In this document: piece by piece, positions 1 to 6,303 of the stretch
Layout of the letters: each line of letters starts with the position of its first letter
Numbering within the stretch: position 1 is the first letter of the stretch
DNA from: Microcaldota archaeon
GTDB lineage: Archaea; Micrarchaeota; Micrarchaeia; Micrarchaeales; CABMGC01
Reading direction: 5' to 3'
DNA length: 7,889 bases
NCBI GenBank assembly: GCA_030043435.1
Contig: JASHXR010000058.1
Coordinates: 1 to 7,889 of the forward strand
Translations under genes and position numbers: made by a program
The notes under the pieces: generated by a model
The model's database searches: none
What the model was told of the DNA's origin: nothing
Seen by the model: the letters and a program-made list of their open reading frames with translations, nothing else

Positions 1-840
1 TGTCAGGGACGGGAAGGCAGGGTGGAAGAGGTACGGGTCCATGGCTATCCCGCCCTTGCTCACGTTCGCCTGGTCGAGGCCCTCTGCGCCTATCCTTGCG
101 AACACTGCCGGCATGGTCAGCTCGCCGCTGCCGTTCAGCTGGAACATGGCCCTGAAATCGGAGACGCGCCCCATGACCTTCTCGACGCGTATCCCTTCCT
201 GCACGACGAGCCCCTGCACCCCGAGGACCTGCTCGACAAAGTCAAGGGCCTTGGGTGTACACCCGAACGTGTGGACCTGGCCGTCGACCTTGGCCGCTAT
301 CGAGAGACCCTCGCGCGAGAGGGTGACCTGCCCGTCGCCCAGGGTGCCCATGGTGTCCTTTACGAAGATGAAGCCGCTCTCTGAGAGTAGCGCAGCAGCC
401 GTCTTCCTGTCGTACTCGATGCTTATAGGCGTACGGACTCCGAGCTCGTCGAAGAGCGCCTGGCTCCTCTCCTTGTCGTCGCATATCGAGATTGTCTCGG
501 GGCCGTTGACGAAGCGCTTGCCGCCGCCCTTGAGCACGTCTATTATGCGCGTGTGCCCCTCGTCCGTAGCCTCTGGGTAGTTGTATACGGCGCGAAGTTC
601 CTGAGCCGGGACGTCGACCCTCTCCATCGAGGCGCCGTTCCAGCGCGTCGCGGAGACTACGCCCTCCTCCTCAGCCCTGCGCGCGTTGGCCAGCGTCGGC
701 TCTATGTTCACGAACTTGAGGCCCATGGCCTTGGCGTACCCTGCCTTCTCCCTGTAGGTCAATGCCCCGGGGCCGCCTATCCTCCCGTCGGAAGGGTCCG
801 TTACCATGCCGGCAACGGGCCGCCTGCTTAGCTCTCTCAT
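1..840 (-). CDS. ATP-grasp superfamily protein, YheC/YheD-like (3' end beyond window)
   Basis: I translated this by hand: 280 codons from the ATG at 838-840 with no stop, so the C-terminus lies beyond position 1. Residues 1-100 form a pre-ATP-grasp region that includes VYNYPE (85-90), like the 'vYnR' stretch before YheC/YheD ATP-grasp domains. Then come a FVNGPE segment (110-115) and a DDKERSQALFDELGVRTP helix (121-138), typical of the ATP-grasp entry. Lys161 is followed by a glycine loop (MGTLGDGQ, 164-171). VVQEGI (212-217) is the adenine-hinge-like strand. DFRAMFQ (228-234), ARIG (248-251) and N259 with SKGG (261-264) match the terminal metal/phosphate region. The family ligates an acid to an amine or similar nucleophile using ATP; the substrate here is unknown. 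The start is well fixed: an in-frame TGA lies at 859-861, and an AAGGA-like ribosome site sits about 6 nt upstream. RimK-type ligases are the main alternative. Confidence 0.75.
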   Translation of the reverse strand, partial: MRELSRRPVAGMVTDPSDGRIGGPGALTYREKAGYAKAMGLKFVNIEPTLANARRAEEEGVVSATRWNGASMERVDVPAQELRAVYNYPEATDEGHTRIIDVLKGGGKRFVNGPETISICDDKERSQALFDELGVRTPISIEYDRKTAAALLSESGFIFVKDTMGTLGDGQVTLSREGLSIAAKVDGQVHTFGCTPKALDFVEQVLGVQGLVVQEGIRVEKVMGRVSDFRAMFQLNGSGELTMPAVFARIGAEGLDQANVSKGGIAMDPYLFHPAFPSLT

Positions 841-903
841 TTGGATTCCTTGGTCGCCTCATGCTAAGATAGCAAGAAAGCTGTAGAGAACTGGACTATC
901 CGT

Positions 904-1089
904 CTACCGGTCAGGTGCGGGGCAGGAGCCTGCGACTTTCGCCCTGTAGGCCGCATATGACTTAGTGAAGGTACTGATATTTATACCTGCGCCCTGGCGT
1001 CCGTCAAGCTTAATAAGCTTGCGCAGGGCGACGCACTTCTCATCCCTGCGGCTGACGCGGAGCGAGGTCTCAGTCGACAAAACGCGCAT
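904..1089 (-). CDS. Doubtful small basic ORF (61 aa) downstream of the surface-protein gene
   Basis: This is an ATG-initiated frame of 61 residues, rich in Arg/Lys, with two cysteines (DEKC, SCPAP). It begins 33 nt after the stop of the surface-protein gene and lies in that gene's reading frame. About two thirds of third codon positions are G or C, somewhat coding-like but not decisive. The ribosome site is weak (CAAGG shortly before the ATG). A TATA-like box and an inverted repeat fall inside the frame, which argues that this may be non-coding intergenic DNA. No family is recognised. It could be a real small protein, decayed coding sequence, or chance. Confidence 0.2.
   Translation of the reverse strand: MRVLSTETSLRVSRRDEKCVALRKLIKLDGRQGAGINISTFTKSYAAYRAKVAGSCPAPDR
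976..987 (-). promoter_or_regulatory. TATA-like box, candidate promoter for the ATP-grasp gene
   Basis: On the minus strand this reads GGTATAAATATC, a good archaeal TATA match. Initiation about 25 nt downstream (near 955) would give a leader of about 115 nt before the ATG at 840. That leader contains short possible hairpins, for example GCGA-AAG-TCGC and a GTAGA/TCTAC pair. No known riboswitch was recognised. There is no better TATA box closer to the start codon. Confidence 0.4.
990..1030. repeat. Compound inverted repeat in intergenic DNA
   Basis: The inner arm is CAAGCTT (1005-1011) and AAGCTTG (1015-1021) around a 3-nt loop. The outer arm is CGCCCTG (990-996) pairing with CAGGGCG (1024-1030). 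The two stems are separated by 8 nt on one side and 2 nt on the other. The element lies about 93 nt past the stop of the surface-protein gene and just upstream of the TATA-like box. It could be a 3' processing or termination structure, a protein-binding site or part of an RNA. There is no T-run after it on the minus strand, so a simple archaeal terminator is not clearly supported. Confidence 0.45.
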
Positions 1090-1122
1090 CGGCCTTGACT
1101 GTCTTGCAGCGCGGGCAGGGGC

Positions 1123-2220
1123 TCAGGAGAGGTATGCGGCGCAGTCGGTGCCGTACGCAGCCTGCGCTGCGTAAGTGGAATTGAGCTCAGCGTATGTCAG
1201 GCCCGCGTATATCCCGCTGAACGTCGCGGCTATGACCTGCCCGGATTGGACGTCGAGCTGGAGGGAGAGCGCAGTGCCGGTGGTGGCTGACGAGTGCGAA
1301 GCTGTGCTGTAGTTGACGTAGTAATCTGAGCCGCTTATCTTGCTGACCGAGGAGACCATCTCGTATGGGGTGAGCAGCGAGACGCTCTGGTACGAGCTGC
1401 CGCCGGTAGCGTTGACCCCGTACTGTGCGAAGTAGAGCGCGTCGTAGGTGCCCTGTGTGCAGCCCGTATCCTTGGCGTAGAGCGCCTTGAAGTCGTTCAT
1501 CAGTATGCCGTACTCGGTCAGGTTTGCCGCCTCCATGACCTGCTGCGTCGTGTATGCGCCTGACGATGAGGTAGTGGTGGCTGCGGCTGTGGTGGTCGCT
1601 GTCGACTGCGTGCCTGCAGTAGTCACCGGAGCGGAGGTCGTGGCTGGCGCTGTCGTGGTCGCCGCCTGTGTCGTCCCTCCGCTGGACACGGTCTGCAGTA
1701 TGCTAGACCTTATCCCGAAAGAGGCTGGTATGGGGATGAACTCTACCTCGGCTCCATCCGCGCCGGCCGAGACCAGCTTTATCTGCATGTCGGCAGTCGC
1801 TGAGCCTGTCGCGCTCACGTTGATGACCTGGCCCGGGGAAAGGCTGAATGAGTAGATGGGATTGGCGAGCACAGGGGCCTCGGTCAGGAGGAAGTCGTAC
1901 GTGGTGCCTGAGAAGTTCGACATCTCCACGGCTGCAGGCTCTGCAGACGAGGACTGACTGAGCAGGACGGTCTGGTTGGGGGCCATGGCTATGGTCCGGT
2001 TGGTATCGAGCGCGTATGCGCCGCCATTAGACGCGGATGAGAGCGCCAGGTACGCAGCGGCTATTATGATTATTATGACTATCGCAGCTGCGGCGTAATA
2101 TGCCATGCGCGCCCGCTGCTGTCGCGCGGCAGGGGAGCCGTGGTGCGGTACGTTGTGCTTAGGCTTGCCTGAGCTTGAGGAGAGGAGCGTCTCCTGCTTC
2201 TTGTCCTTCCATATCTGCAT
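1123..2220 (-). CDS. Hypothetical membrane-anchored, Thr/Ser/Ala-rich surface protein
   Basis: The protein has 365 residues and no recognised family. Residues 1-39 are polar and basic (His/Arg/Lys-rich) and probably cytosolic. Residues 40-60 form one transmembrane helix with an isoleucine run, giving a type II or uncleaved-signal anchor. The rest should be outside the cell: a first lobe at about 65-180, a low-complexity Thr/Ala/Ser linker at 183-220, and a second lobe at 222-365. Eight N-glycosylation sequons (N74, N82, N102, N134, N233, N270, N303, N347) all lie after the membrane segment. The only cysteines, C254 and C360, are in the second lobe and could form a disulfide. No pilin cleavage motif or catalytic motif is seen. 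A structural or adhesive envelope role is inferred. The ATG fits a TATA box 28 nt upstream, suggesting its own near-leaderless transcript. Confidence 0.82.
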   Translation of the reverse strand: MQIWKDKKQETLLSSSSGKPKHNVPHHGSPAARQQRARMAYYAAAAIVIIIIIAAAYLALSSASNGGAYALDTNRTIAMAPNQTVLLSQSSSAEPAAVEMSNFSGTTYDFLLTEAPVLANPIYSFSLSPGQVINVSATGSATADMQIKLVSAGADGAEVEFIPIPASFGIRSSILQTVSSGGTTQAATTTAPATTSAPVTTAGTQSTATTTAAATTTSSSGAYTTQQVMEAANLTEYGILMNDFKALYAKDTGCTQGTYDALYFAQYGVNATGGSSYQSVSLLTPYEMVSSVSKISGSDYYVNYSTASHSSATTGTALSLQLDVQSGQVIAATFSGIYAGLTYAELNSTYAAQAAYGTDCAAYLS

Positions 2221-2243
2221 AATCTCATCTTTCTATAAGCAGG

Positions 2244-2252
2244 CTTATAAAG
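2244..2252 (-). promoter_or_regulatory. TATA box for the surface-protein gene
   Basis: The minus strand reads CTTTATAAG here, preceded by an A-rich stretch (GGAAGCAAACGAC) that suits a BRE. The box centre is about 28 nt before the ATG at 2220, so transcription should start at or within a few nucleotides of the start codon. No good Shine-Dalgarno sequence precedes the ATG, consistent with a leaderless mRNA. Confidence 0.6.
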
Positions 2253-2304
2253 GTTAGTCGTTTGCTTCCTTTCTCATGGCATATGCAGGCCTGCGTCATG
2301 GGAT

Positions 2305-2336
2305 TCCGCGAGGGCATGCCACTCTGGGATCGCGGA
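2305..2336. repeat. Short inverted repeat downstream of rnz
   Basis: TCCGCGA (2305-2311) pairs perfectly with TCGCGGA (2330-2336) across an 18-nt loop containing the palindrome GGCATGCC. A separate 10-bp palindrome, GCAGGCCTGC, lies at 2285-2294. Both are in the 3' region of the rnz transcript, 36-87 nt after its stop. They might help end or protect the mRNA. No T-rich tract follows on the minus strand, so the role is uncertain. Confidence 0.3.
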
Positions 2337-2371
2337 TGTTGCAGCCGATGGCCTACGCCACGCCTCTTACC

Positions 2372-3262
2372 TCAGATGCTGACCTCGTCGCCGTCCTTTG
2401 CCATAATGGCTCCTGGGAAGGCCTTCCTCGCCTCTGCCTCGAGCTGGGCTGTCGACCTGTATCTTGCGCTGAAGTGGAAGAGGACGAGGCGCTTGGCGCC
2501 CGCCTTCCTCGCCACTGTAGCGGCCTGGTGTGCGGTGGAGTGGCCGCGCTCCGCTGCAAGTCCCTTCTCTGCCTCTGCGTAAGTCGACTCGTGGAGCAGG
2601 AGGTCGGCGCCCTTTGCAGCCGACACGGTAGTGCCTGTCGGCCTCGTGTCTGCGGCGTAGACCACCTTCTCGCCCCTCTTCAGCGTCGTCACATCGGCAA
2701 GCCTGACCCTCTTTCCGCCTATCCTCATGCTGCCCTTCCTCTGGAGCACGGAGTGCATCTCGCCGACGATTCCGAGGGCCTTCGCCCTCTCCTCTATGAA
2801 CCTTCTCCTGTCGTCGAGCTTGAAGGCGTAGCCGTACGTCGGCACAGTGTGAGAGAGCCTGAACGCGGAGACCGAGAAGCCGTCTCCGGCATAGACCTTG
2901 CCTGCCCTTATCCCTCGTATCTCTATCCTGTAGGCCATCCTTGCCCTGTCGAACAGCGCGAGGCTCCTGACCGCCGACTCGGCGCCCTTAGGCACGTATA
3001 TCGCGAGCGGCTCGGTCCTCCCGTTCAGCGCAAGGGTGCGCACCAGGCCCGCTATGCCGATGACGTGGTCGCCATGCGCGTGGCTTATGAAGAGGGCGCG
3101 TATCCTAGAGGGATTGACCCCGTACAGGATGAGCTGCCTCTGGGTGCCCTCGCCGCAGTCGAAGAGGAAGACGTCTCCGTCGTAGGAGAGCGCCACGCTC
3201 GCAAGGTTCCTCTCCCTTGTCGGGGATGCGCCAGCGGTGCCGAGGACCGTTACCCGGATCAT
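2372..3262 (-). CDS. rnz: Ribonuclease Z (tRNA 3' endonuclease)
   Basis: This 296-residue metallo-beta-lactamase-fold enzyme cuts the 3' trailer from tRNA precursors after the discriminator base so that CCA can be added. All zinc ligands of the short tRNase Z form are visible: SHAHGDH (H61, H63, D65, H66), H138 in LSHTVPTYGY, D205 in YAADTRPT and H263 in LFHFSARY. HESTY (224-228) and GHSTAHQAA (240-248) are also family signatures, and the length is normal for the family (about 300 aa). The N-terminus MIRVTVLGTAG is canonical, which supports the start. The ATG overlaps the stop of the upstream NFACT gene by 4 nt (ATGA), and a G-rich ribosome site lies about 9 nt upstream, so translation is probably coupled. 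It is the last gene of the cluster. Confidence 0.96.
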   Translation of the reverse strand: MIRVTVLGTAGASPTRERNLASVALSYDGDVFLFDCGEGTQRQLILYGVNPSRIRALFISHAHGDHVIGIAGLVRTLALNGRTEPLAIYVPKGAESAVRSLALFDRARMAYRIEIRGIRAGKVYAGDGFSVSAFRLSHTVPTYGYAFKLDDRRRFIEERAKALGIVGEMHSVLQRKGSMRIGGKRVRLADVTTLKRGEKVVYAADTRPTGTTVSAAKGADLLLHESTYAEAEKGLAAERGHSTAHQAATVARKAGAKRLVLFHFSARYRSTAQLEAEARKAFPGAIMAKDGDEVSI

Positions 3263-4398
3263 GAGCCGTCGCCCCCCATCTCTACCACCACCCTCTTCTC
3301 CTTGAGGTCCAGTAGCCTTATCGCCAATCCAGGGAACGCCGAGGAGAGCTCGCCTACGGTGGCGCGCCTATGCTCGGCCATGTACCCGACCAGCGAGTTT
3401 ATCTCGTGCATATGCTGGAGTATCGCCTCGCCCGCCCCCTGGTACTCTGCTGCCTCGCGCATGGTCTTCGCGACAAGCTCCTCCTGGATCGCTATGCTTG
3501 CTGAGAGTTCTGCTCTCCGCCTCTCCCCGGCCTCGTCCCTGACCTCGGACCTCTCGCCAGAGTGGAGCCTGTCGAGCATCTCGCTCACGCTTCCGCATGC
3601 CTCTGCCTCAACCCCTGCCCCGTCGTACTTCCTTATCGGCAGTATGGCATAGTCGACGACCTCGGCGCCAGACCTGTAGATGCGCGGCCTCGGCGACCTC
3701 GCATCAGCCAGGAGCCTGGAGATGGAGCCTGCGAGTGCAGCAACTCCTGCCTCGTCTATCCTTCCCATCGGGTCGAGCCCTGCGGAGTTGAACGCGTCCT
3801 CGAGGTAGAGCGGGCCTATGTTGACGAGCTTGGAGAGGGCTGGCATCGCACGGGCCGCGCCTAGCGCCTCTCTCACCGTGGAGAGCATCTGCTCGCCTGT
3901 AGCGCCCCATATCTCAGCCGCCTGGGTCGGCGGAGGCCTATACACGGCCCTCGGCCTTATCTCACGGCCCCTGAACGACTGGGTGAGGTAGCAGAGCTCT
4001 ATCACGCCCTTCGCGTCGACAAGTATCATGTTCCCCTTCCCGAACATCTCAATCACTACTGTGCGCTCGCCCTCCTTCGAGGAGAGCCTGAGCTCGATTA
4101 TCCGGTCTGAGCCGCGCTGCGCTATCGAGGCGACCTTCGCGCCCTCTATCCTCTTCCTCATCCCCATAGCGAACTGCGTGGCCTCGCCTGCTGACTCGGA
4201 GAGCGAGGTCTCGTTGAAGGTCGAGGCGAGCCTGCAGTACACAATCGTATCAGCGTCCTTGCTGTGGAAGGCGAACCTGAACGCTCCGTCGCCGAGGTCG
4301 TAGAACTTCCTGACGAACGCGCCTGAGAGCTTTGGCGAGAGCTCGGCTACGACAGCGCGTATCTCCACAGAGGCTATCTCCCTTACTGGCATAGGCAT
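3259..4398 (-). CDS. NFACT-family (Rqc2/NEMF/FpbA-like) protein lacking the NFACT-R domain
   Basis: The protein is 379 residues from the ATG at 4398. Family members bind stalled large ribosomal subunits and tRNA in ribosome-associated quality control. Visible parts, in order, are an NFACT-N domain with the conserved Asp-Arg pair in QRGSDRIIEL (D98-R99), FGKGNMILVD (119-128) and YRPPP (153-157); a helix-hairpin-helix-like segment LSKLVNIGPLYLEDAF (188-203); and a charged helical coiled-coil region at about 275-342. A short strand then leads straight to the stop. Archaeal homologues usually run about 600-700 aa with a C-terminal NFACT-R (DUF814) domain, which is absent here. The stop overlaps rnz, so the end looks genuine. 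The frame opens further upstream (TTG 4455, ATG 4428), but the family N-terminus and an AGGAAAGGT ribosome site favour 4398 or 4392. Asp in the usual 'S-V-D' start motif is Glu here (ASVEIRAVV). Confidence 0.82.
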   Translation of the reverse strand: MPMPVREIASVEIRAVVAELSPKLSGAFVRKFYDLGDGAFRFAFHSKDADTIVYCRLASTFNETSLSESAGEATQFAMGMRKRIEGAKVASIAQRGSDRIIELRLSSKEGERTVVIEMFGKGNMILVDAKGVIELCYLTQSFRGREIRPRAVYRPPPTQAAEIWGATGEQMLSTVREALGAARAMPALSKLVNIGPLYLEDAFNSAGLDPMGRIDEAGVAALAGSISRLLADARSPRPRIYRSGAEVVDYAILPIRKYDGAGVEAEACGSVSEMLDRLHSGERSEVRDEAGERRRAELSASIAIQEELVAKTMREAAEYQGAGEAILQHMHEINSLVGYMAEHRRATVGELSSAFPGLAIRLLDLKEKRVVVEMGGDGS

Positions 4399-4399
4399 T

Positions 4400-4408
4400 A
4401 CCTTTCCT
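4400..4408 (-). promoter_or_regulatory. Ribosome binding site deciding the NFACT start
   Basis: The minus strand reads AGGAAAGGT. AGGA is 6 nt before the ATG at 4398, and AAAGGT is 7 nt before the second in-frame ATG at 4392. Neither the TTG at 4455 nor the ATG at 4428 has such a site. This places the start at one of the two close ATGs rather than the longer open frame. Confidence 0.5.
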
Positions 4409-4476
4409 GCGCAGCGCGGCGCGTGCATGGGACTGTGCGCTGCGCCGCTCCGCAACGCCGGTCTGGGCGCTGGCGC

Positions 4477-5325
4477 TCATCTCCTGGCAGCGGCGAGCTT
4501 CCTCCTCCCCTCCTCCCTGATCAGCCTCGCGTAGAACGCGGTCTGCTTCCTGGCGTCCCCGGTAGACTCTATCGCGGTGCCTATCTGGACCCCGTCCGCG
4601 CCGCTCCTTATCGTCGAGACCAGCGACTCGCGCTCCCTTATGCCGCCTGCGACTATGTACGGAACTGTAGTCACAGACCTGACAGCCCTGACCATCTCCG
4701 GCGGGACAGGACCTCCGCCCTGCAGCCTTGGGTTCGAGCCCACGTCGGTGACTATTATCCTGTTGCCCAGGTACTCGCCGGCGAGCGCGAGCGCGGCCGC
4801 TATCCTCGGCTTCTCCCTCGGCACCATGTTCGCGTCACCGACCCATCCCACCGTGCCTCCAGGAGAGACGACTATGTACCCGACCGAGAGCGGCTCGGTG
4901 CCCATCTGCCTTATTATGGGAGCGGAGAGCATCTGGGCCTGGGTTATCCAGTACGGGTTGCGCGCGTTGAGCAGGGACATGAAGTAGACCGCGTCGGCGT
5001 GCCTCGTGAGCGTGGCTATGTTGCCAGGGAAGATGACAACCGGCACGTCGGTAGAGTCCTTTATGCCCTTGGTCACGTAGTCGAGGAGCTCGCCCTGGGC
5101 GCCTATGGAGCCGCCTATGAGCACGATGTCCGCCCCGCCCTCTGCCGCCTGCCTGCCAGTCTTCATGGCCAGGTCAGGCGTCTTGTAGTCGACGGGATCG
5201 ATAAGCATCAGGAGCAGCGCGCCCCTGTCCGCTATCCTCTCGTGTATGTATCTCTCTACCTTGCCGATTCTCACTCCATCAACCCCGATTCCATCGCATC
5301 TCCTATTACGCATATGAGCATACAT
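4477..5325 (-). CDS. Geranylgeranylglyceryl phosphate synthase (GGGP synthase)
   Basis: The protein is 282 residues from the ATG at 5325. The enzyme (EC 2.5.1.41) joins geranylgeranyl diphosphate to sn-glycerol-1-phosphate, making the first ether bond of archaeal membrane lipids. It is a TIM-barrel of the PcrB/GGGPS family. Motifs in order are LIDPVDY at the Mg/substrate site (D43), GADIVLIGGSIGAQGE, VVIFPGN, ADAVYFMSLLN, YIVVSPGGTVGWVGDAN, VTDVGSNPRLQGGG, VAGGIR and GADGVQIGTAIE, the last ones forming the phosphate-binding end of the barrel. Its start lies 4 nt after the SDR stop, with a GTGA near the ribosome-site position. Family members usually begin close to the segment VRIGKVERYI, so a GTG at 5274 is a credible shorter start that would remove a Cys/Arg-rich 17-residue extension. 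A TTG at 5340 overlapping the SDR gene is less likely. Confidence 0.94.
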   Translation of the reverse strand: MYAHMRNRRCDGIGVDGVRIGKVERYIHERIADRGALLLMLIDPVDYKTPDLAMKTGRQAAEGGADIVLIGGSIGAQGELLDYVTKGIKDSTDVPVVIFPGNIATLTRHADAVYFMSLLNARNPYWITQAQMLSAPIIRQMGTEPLSVGYIVVSPGGTVGWVGDANMVPREKPRIAAALALAGEYLGNRIIVTDVGSNPRLQGGGPVPPEMVRAVRSVTTVPYIVAGGIRERESLVSTIRSGADGVQIGTAIESTGDARKQTAFYARLIREEGRRKLAAARR

Positions 5326-5329
5326 GCGG

Positions 5330-6301
5330 TCACTGCACAAGCCTCGCAGCGACGTGCCTCTCCCTCTCGAGGAAAGCGGAGACCGCCTCTGCCACCCCCT
5401 CCCTGATCCCGACCTGCGGCTCGAAGCCCAGCTCTTCGGCGGCGCGGGAGATGTCGACGATGCGGTTCGAGGTGAGGAACCTCAGCTCGTCGACGTCTAT
5501 CTCGCGCGACCTCGCCATCAGGTTCATGACAACTGCGTTTATCTGCTTCGTGGGCCTTGGCACCTGGAGCCGCTCCGCTGCGAGATTGAAGAGGTACCTC
5601 TGCGTGTGCTCCCCTCCATCAGTGATGTTGTATACCGAGGTCGGGGGCGGGGACCTCCTGCTGAGCGCGAGCTCGATGGCGCGCGCCGCATCGCTCACGT
5701 GCACCAGGGCGAGGTGGTTCTCCCCGCTGCCTATCAGGTAGGCCTTGCCAGCCTGGATCAGGCGCAGGAGCTTGAAGAACGACGGCTCGAAGCCAGGGCC
5801 GTACGCGGTGGCGAACCTGAGTATGGTGCACCCCACGTTGCCGCGCTCCTCGTTGACGACGTCCTCGGCGAGCATCTTGCTGTACCCGTACCTGTCCGAG
5901 GGCTTCAGCTGCGACGACTCGGTGAGCTTATCCCTCCTCGCCTTGCCGTAGACGTCGAGTGAGCTGGCGAAGACGAACCTCTTCACCCCGCTGTCCCTGC
6001 ATGCGTCGAGCGCGGTCCTGGTCCCTACCACGTTGGTGCGCAGGATGCGCTCGGTAGTATACTTGTACTCGCTGACGATGGCGGCGAGGTGCACCATTGC
6101 GTCTGCGCCGTCGCACGCGCTCGCCACCGCCTTCCTGTTGTTTATGTCGCAGAGGTAGGGCGAGGTGCCTGCAGGCAGAGTGAGCAGGTGCTCCCTGCTC
6201 TGCACTATGGAGCGCACCCTGTAGCCGTGGGCGAGGAGAGAGCTGGCGAGGTACCTGCCCAGCCTGCCTGACGCGCCGCTTACCACTATCGTCTTGGCCA
6301 T
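5330..6301 (-). CDS. Extended SDR: NAD(P)-dependent epimerase/dehydratase family protein
   Basis: This is a 323-residue Rossmann-fold protein. The dinucleotide motif is SGASGRLG (8-15). CDIN (51-54) is the acidic loop contacting the adenine ring, and HLAA (71-74) follows the fourth strand. The catalytic set is Ser113/Ser114 in FASSLDVYG and the Tyr138-x-x-x-Lys142 pair (YGYSK). LRFATAYGPG follows in the usual place. The family includes nucleotide-sugar epimerases and dehydratases, 3-beta-hydroxysteroid dehydrogenase-like enzymes and other sugar or isoprenoid reductases; the substrate cannot be told from sequence. Standing directly before GGGP synthase (4 nt gap), it might modify a lipid or a sugar headgroup, but this is inference. 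Its ATG lies 2 nt after the stop of the PRODH-like gene. A GGGGT ribosome site sits inside that gene's last codons, so coupling is likely. Confidence 0.9.
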   Translation of the reverse strand: MAKTIVVSGASGRLGRYLASSLLAHGYRVRSIVQSREHLLTLPAGTSPYLCDINNRKAVASACDGADAMVHLAAIVSEYKYTTERILRTNVVGTRTALDACRDSGVKRFVFASSLDVYGKARRDKLTESSQLKPSDRYGYSKMLAEDVVNEERGNVGCTILRFATAYGPGFEPSFFKLLRLIQAGKAYLIGSGENHLALVHVSDAARAIELALSRRSPPPTSVYNITDGGEHTQRYLFNLAAERLQVPRPTKQINAVVMNLMARSREIDVDELRFLTSNRIVDISRAAEELGFEPQVGIREGVAEAVSAFLERERHVAARLVQ

Positions 6302-6303
6302 GC

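Noticed and set aside
905..960. Possible tRNA-like hairpins in the leader of the ATP-grasp gene
   Set aside because: No T-arm consensus, anticodon arm or acceptor pairing could be assembled on either strand.
1487..1855. A plus-strand frame coding Val/Ala runs
   Set aside because: It is the complement of the Thr/Ala-rich linker in the surface-protein gene. The apparent hydrophobic run is a by-product of that repeat.
2221..2371. A 30-codon minus-strand frame (starting MPSRNPMTQ) before the surface-protein gene
   Set aside because: It has no ribosome site, runs through the TATA box of the next gene, and has no recognisable motif.
2276..3652. A 458-codon open frame on the plus strand
   Set aside because: It lies antisense to rnz and the NFACT gene, both with clear family motifs. 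Its translation is Arg/Pro/His-rich with no domain, as expected of a GC-rich shadow frame.
4423..5406. A 327-codon open frame on the plus strand
   Set aside because: It is antisense to GGGP synthase across almost its whole length, has low-complexity Arg/Pro-rich ends and no recognisable motif.
5324..5962. A 212-codon plus-strand open frame opposite the SDR gene
   Set aside because: It is a shadow of a gene with an intact Rossmann motif and catalytic Tyr/Lys, and has no ribosome site or domain of its own.
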